The notes beneath the pieces are model-generated. The model saw only the letters and a list, made by a program, of their open reading frames with translations. It was not told the origin of the DNA and ran no database searches. Positions 35,169 through 43,791 of a DNA stretch of 64,000 nucleotides are shown piece by piece. The translations under genes and the position numbers were made by a program. The first letter of the stretch is position 1. Each line of letters begins with the position of its first letter. The DNA comes from Bacteroidales bacterium (GTDB lineage Bacteria > Bacteroidota > Bacteroidia > Bacteroidales > Rikenellaceae): the NCBI GenBank assembly GCA_910575495.1, contig CAJTFS010000003.1:62001-126000 (forward strand). Reading direction: 5' to 3'.

Positions 35169-36533
35169 ATGGCCAAAATCAAGAAAGCCTACTTCTGCAA
35201 GAACTGCGGATTCGAAGCCCCCAAATGGCTGGGCAAATGCCCGTCGTGCGGCGAATGGAACACCTTCGCCGAGGAGATCATCGCCAAGGAAAGCGGTCCG
35301 GCGGCGGCTTCGGTGGCCGGGGTGCTCCCCGCGTCGAAACCCCGCCGGGTGAGCGAAATCGGCGAGAGCGACCAGCGCCGCATCCACCTGGGCAATGCCG
35401 AGATCGACCGCGTGCTGGGCGGCGGACTGGTGCCGGGCTCGCTGATCCTGCTGGGCGGCGAACCGGGCATCGGCAAATCGACGCTCTCCTTGCAGATCGC
35501 GCTGGCGCCCAACGGACTGAAGACGCTCTACGTCTCGGGCGAGGAGTCGGCCGAGCAGATCCGCATGCGGGCTACGCGCCTGGGCATCCGCAACGAGGAG
35601 TGCATGGTCTATGCCGAGACGCTGCTGGAAAACATCGTGGCGCAGATCGCCGAGCAGAAGCCCGACGTGGTGATCGTCGACTCGATACAGACCATCTACA
35701 CCGAACTGCTCGACTCGTCGGCCGGCAGCGTCTCGCAGATACGCGAATGCGCCGCCACGCTGCTCAAATATGCCAAGTCGACCGCCACGTCGATCTTCAT
35801 CATCGGCCACATTACGAAAGACGGCGCCATTGCAGGCCCAAAAATTCTTGAACACATCGTCGACGTGGTGCTCCAGTTCGAGGGCGACAGCAACAACGTC
35901 TACCGCATCCTGCGCGGCATCAAAAACCGTTTCGGCGCTACGTTCGAGATCGGGGTTTTCGAGATGCTCGACGACGGGCTGCGCGGCGTGGACAACCCCT
36001 CCGAAATCCTGCTCACCCACTATGAGGAACCGCTGAGCGGCATTGCCGTGGGAGCCTCGGCCGACGGCGTACGCCCCTACCTGATCGAAGTACAGGCCCT
36101 GGTGAGCGGCGCCGCCTACGGCACGCCCCAACGCACGGCCACGGGCTTCGACGCCCGCCGCATGAGCATGCTGCTGGCCGTGGTGGAGAAGCGCATCGGC
36201 CTGAAGATGTTCCAGAAAGATGTGTTTCTGAACTTCGCCGGCGGATTCAAGGTCGCCGATCCGGGACTCGATCTGGCCGTCGTGGCGGCGGTCGTCTCCT
36301 CCTACTACGACCGCCCGGTGAGCACAGGCGTGTGCTGCGCCGGCGAAATAGGCCTTTCGGGCGAAGTGCGCCCCGCGCCGCGCACCGAACAACGCATCAG
36401 CGAGGCGGCCCGGCTGGGATTCAAACGCATCATCGTCTCGGGCTACCTGGCCAAAGGGAAGCGCCCGAAAGGAATCGAGATCGTGCAGATCAACAGCATC
36501 GACCAGCTGCCCCGGGCGCTCTTCGCAGAATAA
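35169..36533 (+). CDS. radA: DNA repair protein RadA
   Basis: A 454-residue RecA-like ATPase that promotes branch migration in recombinational repair. The N-terminal zinc ribbon is CKNCG...CPSCGEW (about 11-31). The Walker A motif is GGEPGIGKST, and the KNRFG motif typical of RadA follows the Walker B strand. The C-terminal Lon-protease-like domain contains NFAGGFKVADPGLDLA. The length is normal. No promoter box was found in the 236 bp separating it from rseP. Confidence 0.96.
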   Translation: MAKIKKAYFCKNCGFEAPKWLGKCPSCGEWNTFAEEIIAKESGPAAASVAGVLPASKPRRVSEIGESDQRRIHLGNAEIDRVLGGGLVPGSLILLGGEPGIGKSTLSLQIALAPNGLKTLYVSGEESAEQIRMRATRLGIRNEECMVYAETLLENIVAQIAEQKPDVVIVDSIQTIYTELLDSSAGSVSQIRECAATLLKYAKSTATSIFIIGHITKDGAIAGPKILEHIVDVVLQFEGDSNNVYRILRGIKNRFGATFEIGVFEMLDDGLRGVDNPSEILLTHYEEPLSGIAVGASADGVRPYLIEVQALVSGAAYGTPQRTATGFDARRMSMLLAVVEKRIGLKMFQKDVFLNFAGGFKVADPGLDLAVVAAVVSSYYDRPVSTGVCCAGEIGLSGEVRPAPRTEQRISEAARLGFKRIIVSGYLAKGKRPKGIEIVQINSIDQLPRALFAE

Positions 36534-37156
36534 GACCCGAGGATTCGGCAGATCGGACAACAAGGATTCCGGCCGTCACTCTTGGAATAGAGCGGTCGAG
36601 GGCTGGGTGCGCATAAATTCTTGGATCGAGCAAGGGTTCGAAAAAATTCCCGGGCCGAACCGGCACCCAGCCGAATGCCGGATTCTGCAGTTGTTTCCCC
36701 GGGCGAAGTCAGTGCCTGCCGAACGCCGGATTCGCAAGAATTTTCGGGGCGGAGCCTGCGGGGCACGCTTGCGGGCCTCCGCCGGGGGAGGCTCCGGCCC
36801 GCACAAGGAAGATTCCCGACTCTTTACGAGCGAATGCCTGACCGCGATGCTCTTGTCGCTTTCTTGCCCGCCGTTTGCATCGGCCCGGCATCCGCCGCAG
36901 CTGCCTACTGCGGTCCGCACAGCACCGAATGTGATTCCGGCAACAAGGCCGGTCATCCTCACACAATTTTTTGCATTCCGGCAAATCATAAGCAATCATT
37001 TAGTGCCGCCCCGGCAAAAAACAGCCGCACAGGACCGCTGCGGACAGCCACAAAAAAACAGCCGCGAAATCGCGCTGCCCACCCTGCCGCCCCAGAAGCA
37101 ACGGACCTCCATTTCCGGAACAGATTTTGCACCTCTCCGACCAAAAGGAACAAAAG
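36534..37156. repeat. intergenic region with dispersed repeat E
   Basis: No gene was recognised. About 36660-36830, read on the minus strand, matches 50750-50900 on the plus strand. Both contain GAGTCGGGAATCTTCCTTG, then a GC-rich hairpin-prone core with GCAAGCGTGCCCCGCAGG, then CGCCCGGGnAACAACTGC and ATCCGGCnTTCGGC. The core also occurs at 54230-54300 and 58395-58450. Confidence 0.7.
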
Positions 37157-38125
37157 ATGCAAAAAAGAGTCGTCATACTGGGAGGTGCAGGGTTCATCGG
37201 GGCCCATCTGTGTCTGCGCCTGCTCGAAGCGGGCCATCGGATTTTCTGCGTGGACATACGCGATGCGGCCGATTCGCCGCTGCTGCGCAGCGCGTTGCAG
37301 AACCCCTCGTTCCGCTTCGTGCGCCACAACATCGTCAGCCCGTTCGGCATCCGCTGCGACGAAATCTACAACCTGGCATCGCCCTCGATGGTGCGCTACA
37401 ACAAAGCGCTGCCCGTCGAATCGCTGAAAACGAGCATGACCGGATCGGTCAACGCCCTCGATACGGCCCGGAACGAGCATGCACGCGTGCTTTTCGGGTC
37501 GTCGGGAGGCGTTTACGATATCGACCGCGCCACGGCACGCACCGAGGGCCGCGACAACTGCTCCACGCACCGCATGCTGGCCGAAGGCAAACTGGCGGCC
37601 GAAGCGCTGCACCGCGCCTACCGCAACGAATTCGACGTCGACACGCGCATAGCCCGCATATTCAACACCTACGGCTCGGGCGCCGACCTGATGGACCAGC
37701 GCGTGGTGATGAAGATGATCTCGGCGGCGCTGCAGAACCGCGACATCGCGGTGAACGGCAACGGCGAACAGGCACGGACCTTCTGCTGGGTGGAAGACAT
37801 CGTCGACGGACTCGTGAGCCTGATGGAGGCGCCGCGCACCGAGTACACCCGCACGCTCGACCTGGGCAGCAACCACGAGATGCCCATCCGCACGCTGGCC
37901 GAGAAGATCATCGCCCTGACCGGCAGCCGCTCGCGCATCGTCCATCTGCCGGCACGAGCCGACGACACGCCACGCCGCTCGCCCGACATCTCGGCCGCGC
38001 GCCGCGAACTGGGCTGGCTGCCCCGCACGCCGCTGGTCGAGGGGCTGCGCCGCACGATCAGCTATGTGGAAAAGGAACTCGCCGGCAACCACTACGCCCG
38101 CATGACCTGGGCCGAAATGAACTGA
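37157..38125 (+). CDS. extended SDR epimerase/dehydratase-like protein (UXS-like) lacking the catalytic Tyr
   Basis: A 322-residue extended short-chain dehydrogenase/reductase resembling UDP-glucuronate decarboxylase. The NAD-binding GGAGFIGAHL is at 8-17. NLASPSMVRY, ARIFNTYG and RTFCWVEDIVDGL match that family. The YxxxK pair is altered: in this family's YDEGK, the Tyr is replaced by Leu141 (LAEGK), while Lys145 is kept. TSSEVYG has become GSSGGVYD. The enzyme may be inactive or use a different mechanism. No other nucleotide-sugar genes adjoin it. The ATG at 37157 (MQKRVVIL) is chosen because the fold begins there. Confidence 0.82.
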   Translation: MQKRVVILGGAGFIGAHLCLRLLEAGHRIFCVDIRDAADSPLLRSALQNPSFRFVRHNIVSPFGIRCDEIYNLASPSMVRYNKALPVESLKTSMTGSVNALDTARNEHARVLFGSSGGVYDIDRATARTEGRDNCSTHRMLAEGKLAAEALHRAYRNEFDVDTRIARIFNTYGSGADLMDQRVVMKMISAALQNRDIAVNGNGEQARTFCWVEDIVDGLVSLMEAPRTEYTRTLDLGSNHEMPIRTLAEKIIALTGSRSRIVHLPARADDTPRRSPDISAARRELGWLPRTPLVEGLRRTISYVEKELAGNHYARMTWAEMN

Positions 38126-38306
38126 CGACCGCAAATCGGGTCTTCCCCGGGCCGCGGGAACAACAGCCCTCACCTTGTTAAAACGCTCGCAGCCGCAAAT
38201 CCGTTCGGGATAACCACCCCGGCCGGAAACGTAAAAGCGAACCGCGCGAGCGAAGACCGGACAGCGGCCATTCACCTTCAACCTTTCACTTTTAACTTCT
38301 ATAGAA

Positions 38307-38633
38307 ATGCAGGATTTGGATAAGATTATCTGGCGGGACGCGCTGACCTTCGTCGACTTTTTCGCCACCTGGTGCGGTCCGTGCCGGATGATGCACCCCG
38401 TTGTCGACCGCTTCAAGCAAGAGATGCAGGGCCGCATCGACGTCTACAAGGTCGATGTCGACGACCGCAGCACGAGCGACTTCGTCGCCCGCTACCGCAT
38501 TGCATCGGTGCCAACGCTGATCTTCTTCCGCCGCGGCGAAATCTTGTGGCGCCAGAGCGGCGTAATCGCCTACGAAGACCTGAAAAAGGTGCTCGAAAAG
38601 CTCGAAAAGACCGAACGCATCGAGCAGAGCTAA
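38307..38633 (+). CDS. trxA: thioredoxin
   Basis: A 108-residue single-domain thioredoxin. The active site WCGPC lies at about residues 22-26, after DFFATW. The cis-Pro motif is ASVPTL, followed by IFFRRGE. It has no signal peptide, so it should be cytoplasmic and act as a disulfide reductant. Its stop codon overlaps by 4 bp the stop of the convergent DNA-repair-like gene. Heptad repeats of the TTTCACTTTTAAC type sit directly before the start (38270-38300). Confidence 0.93.
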   Translation: MQDLDKIIWRDALTFVDFFATWCGPCRMMHPVVDRFKQEMQGRIDVYKVDVDDRSTSDFVARYRIASVPTLIFFRRGEILWRQSGVIAYEDLKKVLEKLEKTERIEQS

Positions 38634-39304
38634 GGCTCCCAACGCCACGCCAGCTCCTCGCGGAGCGTTACGGCGGCAGGAGCGTCGCCCAACGAATCGG
38701 CAGCACGGAACACCGCCTGCCGATTCGCTGCGTCGTGCTCTCCGATGGCTGCCAGCAAAGCGGTCGCCCCCTGCACGGCCAAGCGCTCGGCCCAGGCGGC
38801 CAGGCGGCCGGCGGCGACCTCGCCGCCCATCCGACGCACCGCACCGACGGCCCGGAAAGCCCACTCGGCCGGCGGCCCGGACCACCGTGCCGCCGCCATC
38901 AAGGCGGCGTAGACGAGCAGCGGTTCGTCGGACTCGCACCAACGCTCGAAGATAAGCGGGAGAACCGGCGCACGGCCCAAAAGCGCGAAAGCGGCCTCAC
39001 CGGCCACTTCCGAATTGATGATCCCGGCCGCCCAGGCGGGCAGCTCGTCGATCGTAAGAGACGAGGGGGAAGCGAGGTGCAGGGCTGCCAGACGCAGCTC
39101 CCGCACCTCCTGGCGATAGAGCATGCGCGCGAAAGCATGGTCGGGCTCACAGGCACGGGCAATCGCCCGCACCGTGGGCAGGCTCACGCCGTAATTGAGC
39201 CCGTAGTCCGCGCCGTACCAGCGCATGCCGTCGGCCACGGCGCCGTTGCGCTCGCGGCGCATGGCGGCCAGCAGCGCGACCATCCGCGAAGTGTGGTTCT
39301 CCAT
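38630..39304 (-). CDS. DNA alkylation repair-like HEAT-repeat protein
   Basis: A 224-residue all-helical protein resembling the AlkD/DNA alkylation repair superfamily as found in Bacteroidetes. The start is like family members: short helices with VALLAAMRRERNG and LNYGVSLPTVRAIAR. A run of amphipathic helix pairs follows, rich in Ala and Trp. AlkD glycosylases use Trp/Asp/Arg residues; the equivalent ones cannot be fixed by eye, so the catalytic status is open. It lies 3 bp downstream of the DUF4831-like gene, probably in one transcript. Confidence 0.75.
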   Translation of the reverse strand: MENHTSRMVALLAAMRRERNGAVADGMRWYGADYGLNYGVSLPTVRAIARACEPDHAFARMLYRQEVRELRLAALHLASPSSLTIDELPAWAAGIINSEVAGEAAFALLGRAPVLPLIFERWCESDEPLLVYAALMAAARWSGPPAEWAFRAVGAVRRMGGEVAAGRLAAWAERLAVQGATALLAAIGEHDAANRQAVFRAADSLGDAPAAVTLREELAWRWEP

Positions 39305-39307
39305 CGC

Positions 39308-40204
39308 CTATTTGCGGCGCGGAACCGCCACGCGGATCGAACGGCCGAACTCGTAGATCGGGAGCACGACGCGGTCGAGCTCACGACCGGCGCAGATCAC
39401 CGTGCAGGTCGAGAGATCGGCCAAACGGCACATCGTGTAACTCTGCTCCTTGGGGCCGGCTTCGACGGCCGAAGCGTCCTTGCCCGAAGGCTCGATCTGC
39501 AGGAGCACCATGTCGCCCGAGAGGTCGCTCTCGGGGAGCAGTCCGTCGGTCGAGCTGAACCGGCAGACGATATATTGTTTCTTGTCGGTCTGAGGATAAA
39601 CCACATAGCGGCGCGTCTCGGTGGTCACGATGCGCTTGCCGAGAAAGAGTTCCAGGTAGCTCTGCTCCAGGCGCGCGATCTCGTCGAGGGCGGCCTTCAA
39701 CCCTTCGCCGAAGACGTTCTCGCCGGCCTCGCCCGTGATGAGCTCCACGCGGTGGCGGCGCAACGAAAAGATGGCGTTGGCGGCATTGCGGGCCGCCTCG
39801 TCGAGGGGCGGCATCGACATCGACGTCTTGTCGGGCTGGATGCGCGCGAAACCCTCCTCGGAAACGGAATAATCCGTCACTTCCAGCTCTCCGGCAGCGG
39901 GTTCGGCATCGAGGTAGAGCATGGCGGGCTCCATGAGCGCCACCGAAGCCGAACGCACGCTCCAGGCGCTCTTGTCGGTCAAGGGGGCGCGTACGCCCAG
40001 GTATTTCTGCGCATAACGGGCATAGGGCCCTGCCAACGTCCGTTCGCACTCGACCGTCACGTCGACGGCCAGCGTGGTGCGCGGATCGGAGACGACGACA
40101 CCGCCGGCCCCTTCATAGGCGCCCAGCGGGGCGATGTAGGGATTCTGCGCCGCAGCGCCCGCGGCCCACAGCAAAAGGGCGGCAGCCAAGGTTCTGAGTT
40201 TCAT
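39308..40204 (-). CDS. DUF4831 family exported protein
   Basis: A 298-residue exported protein of the DUF4831 type, conserved in Bacteroidales and of unknown function. A signal peptide covers residues 1-17 (MKLRTLAAALLLWAAG), with cleavage near AAAQ. The body is mixed alpha/beta, with VVVSDPRTTLAVDVTVE, LRRHRVELITGEAGENVFGE and KRIVTTETRRYVVYP. No catalytic motif is apparent. The ATG at 40204 is chosen because it begins a normal signal peptide; a longer reading adds an unlikely leader. A promoter lies 30 bp upstream. Confidence 0.8.
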   Translation of the reverse strand: MKLRTLAAALLLWAAGAAAQNPYIAPLGAYEGAGGVVVSDPRTTLAVDVTVECERTLAGPYARYAQKYLGVRAPLTDKSAWSVRSASVALMEPAMLYLDAEPAAGELEVTDYSVSEEGFARIQPDKTSMSMPPLDEAARNAANAIFSLRRHRVELITGEAGENVFGEGLKAALDEIARLEQSYLELFLGKRIVTTETRRYVVYPQTDKKQYIVCRFSSTDGLLPESDLSGDMVLLQIEPSGKDASAVEAGPKEQSYTMCRLADLSTCTVICAGRELDRVVLPIYEFGRSIRVAVPRRK

Positions 40205-40233
40205 GGTTTGCGATTTTATGATTCTCCTATTAA

Positions 40234-40241
40234 CAAAGATA
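40234..40241 (-). promoter_or_regulatory. -7 box of the DUF4831/alkD-like genes
   Basis: Minus-strand TATCTTTG matches TAnnTTTG exactly, 30 bp upstream of the DUF4831 start. The -33 element is not clear. Confidence 0.55.
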
Positions 40242-40320
40242 GGAAGAATATTCATTATTACATTATTCGAGCAAGTGTTTTTGGAAAAAACGTGTTAATT
40301 ATTGTGGACACGAAGACTGA

Positions 40321-40461
40321 TATACTGCCTTTGAACCCGAGAGAGTCCGAAACGATCTTCACGAATTGGTCGGACTGATTCGTGAAGAGACAAGGGATGA
40401 TGTGTGCCCACAAATCGAACAGCTCTGCAATACAAAGCAAAAGATAAATGCGTTATACCGA
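40321..40461 (+). pseudogene. possible C-terminal gene remnant before a terminator
   Basis: One plus-strand frame is open from just after a TGA at 40318 to a TAA at 40459-40461 and reads naturally (HELVGLIREETRDD, then KQKINALYR), but has no ATG. A strong terminator follows at once. It looks like the tail of a small decayed gene; its family was not recognised. Confidence 0.35.
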
Positions 40462-40462
40462 T

Positions 40463-40493
40463 AAAAACCACGAGGATCAACCTCGTGGTTTTT
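40463..40493. terminator. bidirectional Rho-independent terminator
   Basis: A perfect 13-bp stem (40463-40475 with 40481-40493) has a 5-nt loop. Five A on the left and five T on the right make it work on both strands. Confidence 0.85.
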
Positions 40494-40525
40494 ATTAAAA
40501 ATAGCAAAAGCTATCAAAAAAATAT

Positions 40526-40533
40526 TATCTTTG
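40526..40533 (+). promoter_or_regulatory. possible -7 box of orphan lipoprotein gene
   Basis: TATCTTTG matches TAnnTTTG in an AT-rich region, but lies about 108 bp before the start codon and lacks a clear -33 element. Confidence 0.4.
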
Positions 40534-40640
40534 ATAGCAACACAGATTAAACGGTGCCATTTACGATTATTACAACAATATAAATTAATATGAACTAAAA
40601 AAATAAACCAACAGTTTCTATATTAAAAAACTTATTTTCT

Positions 40641-41093
40641 ATGAAAAAGATTGTTTTCATATGTGCGATTGCGCTAATCAGCACGTCGTGCGACCCCTCG
40701 AAATGGATAGACACACATGCGACTTCTTGGTATGCAAAAAACAATACCGATCAAATCCTAATCATAACGACGTCGCCGTTCATTGAAACCGACGCAGTTG
40801 TAAGTCCCGGAGATTCGGTATTAATTCATATATTCAATCCATTTCAGTATTTAGGCACCCCTTCTTTTGATATATTTTACGATGCATGGGACGGACAAGA
40901 AAAGAATATAAGTCTCTTTTCCGAAGATAAACTTTTACTAAAAACATGGAAATATGTAGACCGGAACGCAGCTGACAGACAATTATTCAACGAATCCTAC
41001 TGGCGGCTATATATCAAAAAATCCGAGCGTTATCAAGAACAAACATACACATGGATTTTTGATATTATTCCGGAGGACATTACTCCATTGTAA
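40641..41093 (+). CDS. hypothetical lipoprotein in an AT-rich islet
   Basis: A 150-residue protein with a lipoprotein signal peptide (MKKIVFICAIALISTSCDPS, Cys17). The mature part has alternating hydrophobic beta-like strands (DQILIITTSPF, DSVLIHIFNPFQYLG, TYTWIFDIIP) and no recognisable domain. Codon use is strikingly AT-rich compared with every neighbour, which suggests recent acquisition. It stands alone, between a bidirectional terminator and a repeat array. I do not recognise a family. Confidence 0.7.
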   Translation: MKKIVFICAIALISTSCDPSKWIDTHATSWYAKNNTDQILIITTSPFIETDAVVSPGDSVLIHIFNPFQYLGTPSFDIFYDAWDGQEKNISLFSEDKLLLKTWKYVDRNAADRQLFNESYWRLYIKKSERYQEQTYTWIFDIIPEDITPL

Positions 41094-41403
41094 CTTCTTT
41101 GTTGTTGCATCATGTTTCGCATTGACAAACTGAGCACGACATCGTATTTGCCGTTAAACATGTTATACCCGTAATGACAAGCGACTGGATTTCATGAATT
41201 GCCTTTCATGTAAAAAAGACTTTGAAAGTACTGCTGTTGCAGTTCCCTAAAAGGATCAATTTTGCAGTTGGATTAGGAGTCGTTTGAAATCGTGAAAATG
41301 AAGTGATCTTACGCACTTTCCACTTACTTATCCATTGCCTTTTTCACGATAATTTTCTCATATCGCTTGCAGTCAAGCAATTATCTCCCGTTGCATTAAA
41401 AAT
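41094..41403. other. AT-rich gene-free stretch
   Basis: Sequence after the orphan lipoprotein, AT-rich like that gene. Only short open frames are present. No terminator, RNA gene or known element was recognised. Confidence 0.4.
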
Positions 41404-41620
41404 ACGAATAAGCGAGGGCAAAAGCAAGCTTGCTTGCATTTTGCCGAGCGGGAGTATCTTGGGCGAAGCCAAAGATACGAATAAGCCAAGAACAAAAACC
41501 TGCTTCCTTGCATTTTGCCGAGCGAAGTGTCTAAGACGAAGCCAATGTACGAAAAGTCGGGCGCAAAAGCAAGCGCATGCTTGATTAGCCGAGACGGAAG
41601 TGACTGAGCCGCAAGTCGAA
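41404..41620. repeat. 72/73-bp imperfect tandem repeat, three copies
   Basis: Units begin at 41404, 41477 and 41549. Each contains CATTTTGCCGAGCG (diverged in the third) and GCGAAGCCAAAGATACG-like sequence. The array lies directly downstream of the minus-strand methyltransferase gene. The open frame that reads through it on the minus strand is a by-product. Confidence 0.8.
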
Positions 41621-41642
41621 TATAACGTATTTTGACGAAGTA

Positions 41643-42344
41643 TCAAAATTTGAGGTAGAAATCGCGCGTGAGGGCCCGGTATTCGGGCGTAAAACATTCG
41701 TGCTCGCCCGTGCCGATGACCAGTTCGGAACACCGGGGCGCCTGCGGGGCAGAGGTGCCCAACTCCAGCAGCACGCGCTTGACCGGCCGCCGGGGCGCGG
41801 TACGCACGTTGGTACGGCGCACGAGAAAAAGCAGCCCGTCGCAAAGAGCGATGAAGCGCTCGGCGGCATCGGCCGGCAATATCGCGGCGAACCGACCGCC
41901 CGGCTGCAAAAGCCGTACCGCCGCATCGCGCAGCTCGGCGAAAGGAAGCCGCACCGCATGGCGTGCCGTGGTGCGCCCTGCATCGGGACACGTGAGCGAA
42001 TCGACGAAAAACGGCGGATTGGAGACGATCAGATCGAACCGCTCCTTCGGCTCGAACTCCTGCACGGCCGTGCGCACCATCCGCAGCCGTGCGGCCCACG
42101 GCGACGCAGCGGCATTGGCGCAAGCCTCGTCGACCGGCTCCACGTCGATGCCCGTCACCCGAGCCTGCGGGGCCCGCTGGGCCAGCATCAAGGCGATGAG
42201 CCCCGTACCGGTGCCGACGTCGAGCAGGCGCCGGTCCGATGCTTCGACCGAGACCCAGGCCCCGAGCAACACACCGTCGGTCCCGACCTTCATCGGGGTG
42301 AGGTCCTGCCGGACGTCGAACTGCTTGAAACGGAAAACGGACAC
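41643..42344 (-). CDS. tRNA1(Val) (adenine(37)-N6)-methyltransferase-like
   Basis: A 233-residue class I SAM-dependent methyltransferase of the TrmN6/YfiC type. FRFKQFDVRQD and MKVGTDGVLLGAW at the N-terminus match that family. The SAM-binding motif is LDVGTGTGLIALML, and the N6-adenine methylation motif is SNPPFF. The GTG at 42344 (VSVFRFKQF) is chosen by family alignment; a TTG 18 bp further upstream is possible. It follows the TIGR02757 gene closely. A short palindrome overlaps its stop codon. Confidence 0.85.
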   Translation of the reverse strand: MSVFRFKQFDVRQDLTPMKVGTDGVLLGAWVSVEASDRRLLDVGTGTGLIALMLAQRAPQARVTGIDVEPVDEACANAAASPWAARLRMVRTAVQEFEPKERFDLIVSNPPFFVDSLTCPDAGRTTARHAVRLPFAELRDAAVRLLQPGGRFAAILPADAAERFIALCDGLLFLVRRTNVRTAPRRPVKRVLLELGTSAPQAPRCSELVIGTGEHECFTPEYRALTRDFYLKF

Positions 42345-42365
42345 GCTGCTGCCAAAAATCAAGAA

Positions 42366-43136
42366 TCAAACATGGCCTGCCGGGTCGATCCCGACCCCGA
42401 ACAAGGCGAAATCGAACCGCACGGGGTCGCCGGCATCGAATCCGCGGAGCACGGCCGTAATCTCCTCCACTGCGCGCCAGTCGTTCTGCCGTCGGATCAG
42501 CAACCCCAGCGCACGCCCCGTCTCGCCGGTGTGGAGATCCAGGGGCAGGTAGAGCGCCGACATGGGGATGCGGCGCCATTGGCCGAAATCGACGCCCCGG
42601 TCGTCGTGCCGCACCATCCAGCGCAGAAACATGCAAAGACGCTTGCAGGCCGCCCCCTTGTCGATCGACGAGAGGTGTTTCTCGCAACGCGGCGCATGGT
42701 CGCAAGCGAAAAACTCGCGCCGGAAATCGGACAACGTCTGCGGCAGCGACCCCGTAACCTCGTAACGGCTCTCGAAGAAAGCGCCGAGGCTCCCGAACTT
42801 CGCGCAGAGACGTCTCAGCGCCAAGATGAAATCGCGCAGATCGCCGCCGTTGAACGTACGGTGCGCATAACTGTCGAGCGCGGTCAGCTCACGGTCCGAC
42901 GCGTTGCGCACGAAGTCGGCCGGCGCATCGTCCATGACCCGCATCATGCGGTGGCCGCTGCGCACGATCGCCTTGCGGTTGCCCCAGGCGATGGTGGCAG
43001 CCAGGAAACCAGCCACCTCGCGGTCGGCGCAGTCGGTGAAGCGGTGCGGCACCGAGATGGGATCGGCCTCGATGAATTCGGGGCGGTTGTAGCGGTCGTG
43101 CAGCCGCTCCAGCAGGTCGCGCAACGAATCGTCCAC
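42366..43136 (-). CDS. TIGR02757 family protein
   Basis: A 256-residue protein of the TIGR02757 family, conserved in Bacteroidetes and without a firm function. Family hallmarks are visible: DPISVPHRF near the start, VAGFLAATIAWGNR, AHRTFNGGDLRDF, and the DKGAACKRLCMFLRWMVR segment. The latter resembles helix-hairpin-helix DNA glycosylase proteins, so a link to nucleic acid repair is conceivable. The GTG at 43136 gives a normal family N-terminus and leaves 4 bp after the stop of the ABC transporter gene. A longer ATG-like start would overlap that gene. Confidence 0.85.
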   Translation of the reverse strand: MDDSLRDLLERLHDRYNRPEFIEADPISVPHRFTDCADREVAGFLAATIAWGNRKAIVRSGHRMMRVMDDAPADFVRNASDRELTALDSYAHRTFNGGDLRDFILALRRLCAKFGSLGAFFESRYEVTGSLPQTLSDFRREFFACDHAPRCEKHLSSIDKGAACKRLCMFLRWMVRHDDRGVDFGQWRRIPMSALYLPLDLHTGETGRALGLLIRRQNDWRAVEEITAVLRGFDAGDPVRFDFALFGVGIDPAGHV

Positions 43137-43140
43137 GGGG

Positions 43141-43791
43141 TCAGAGAATCTTGCCGTCCGACATGACGATTTTACGGTCGGCCATGGCGGCGAGGCCCTC
43201 GTCATGAGTCACGATGACCGTAGTCTGCCCCAGCCGTTCGCGCAGGTCGAAAAAGAGCCGGTGTATCTCGTCGCGGTTGCGCGTATCGAGGTTGCCCGAA
43301 GGTTCGTCGGCCAGCAGCACGGCCGGAGAATTGATGAGCGCCCGGGCGATGGCCACCCGCTGCTGCTCGCCGCCCGACAACTGGTTGGGCTTGTGCCCGC
43401 GGCGCCCGGCGAGCCCCATCAGCGTCAACAACTCGTCGGCCCGGCGCTCCACCTCGGCACGCGGCCGGCGGCCGATGAAACCGGGGATGCAGACATTCTC
43501 GAAAGCCGTGAACTCGGGCAGCAGATGGTGGAACTGGAAGACGAAGCCGATTCGCTCGTTGCGAAAACGCGACAACTCCCTGTCGCCCAAAGCGAAAGGA
43601 TCGACGCCATCGATCGTCGCACGGCCGCCGTCGGGCCGCGAAAGGGTGCCCAGAATCTGCAAGAGCGTCGTTTTGCCGGCCCCGCTGGCCCCCACCACGG
43701 AGACCACCTCGCCGCGCGCCACATCGAGCGTCACGCCCCGGAGCACCTCCAGATCGCCGAAGCGCTTGCGTATGTCGGTAACATGTATCAT
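43141..43791 (-). CDS. LolD-like ABC transporter ATP-binding protein
   Basis: A 216-residue ABC ATPase of the LolD/MacB type. Walker A is GASGAGKTT near residue 37, the Q-loop [12 protein letters not shown], the signature LSGGEQQR, Walker B VLLADEP, and the switch His is in VTHDE. It would energise lipoprotein release to the outer membrane or a related export step. The partner LolC/E permease is not encoded here. Its ATG overlaps the folP stop by 4 bp. Confidence 0.9.
   Translation of the reverse strand: MIHVTDIRKRFGDLEVLRGVTLDVARGEVVSVVGASGAGKTTLLQILGTLSRPDGGRATIDGVDPFALGDRELSRFRNERIGFVFQFHHLLPEFTAFENVCIPGFIGRRPRAEVERRADELLTLMGLAGRRGHKPNQLSGGEQQRVAIARALINSPAVLLADEPSGNLDTRNRDEIHRLFFDLRERLGQTTVIVTHDEGLAAMADRKIVMSDGKIL

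Noticed and set aside
41345..41640. Protein-coding gene across the 72-bp array (minus strand)
   Set aside because: The frame is an extension of the repeat, has no start context and no domain.
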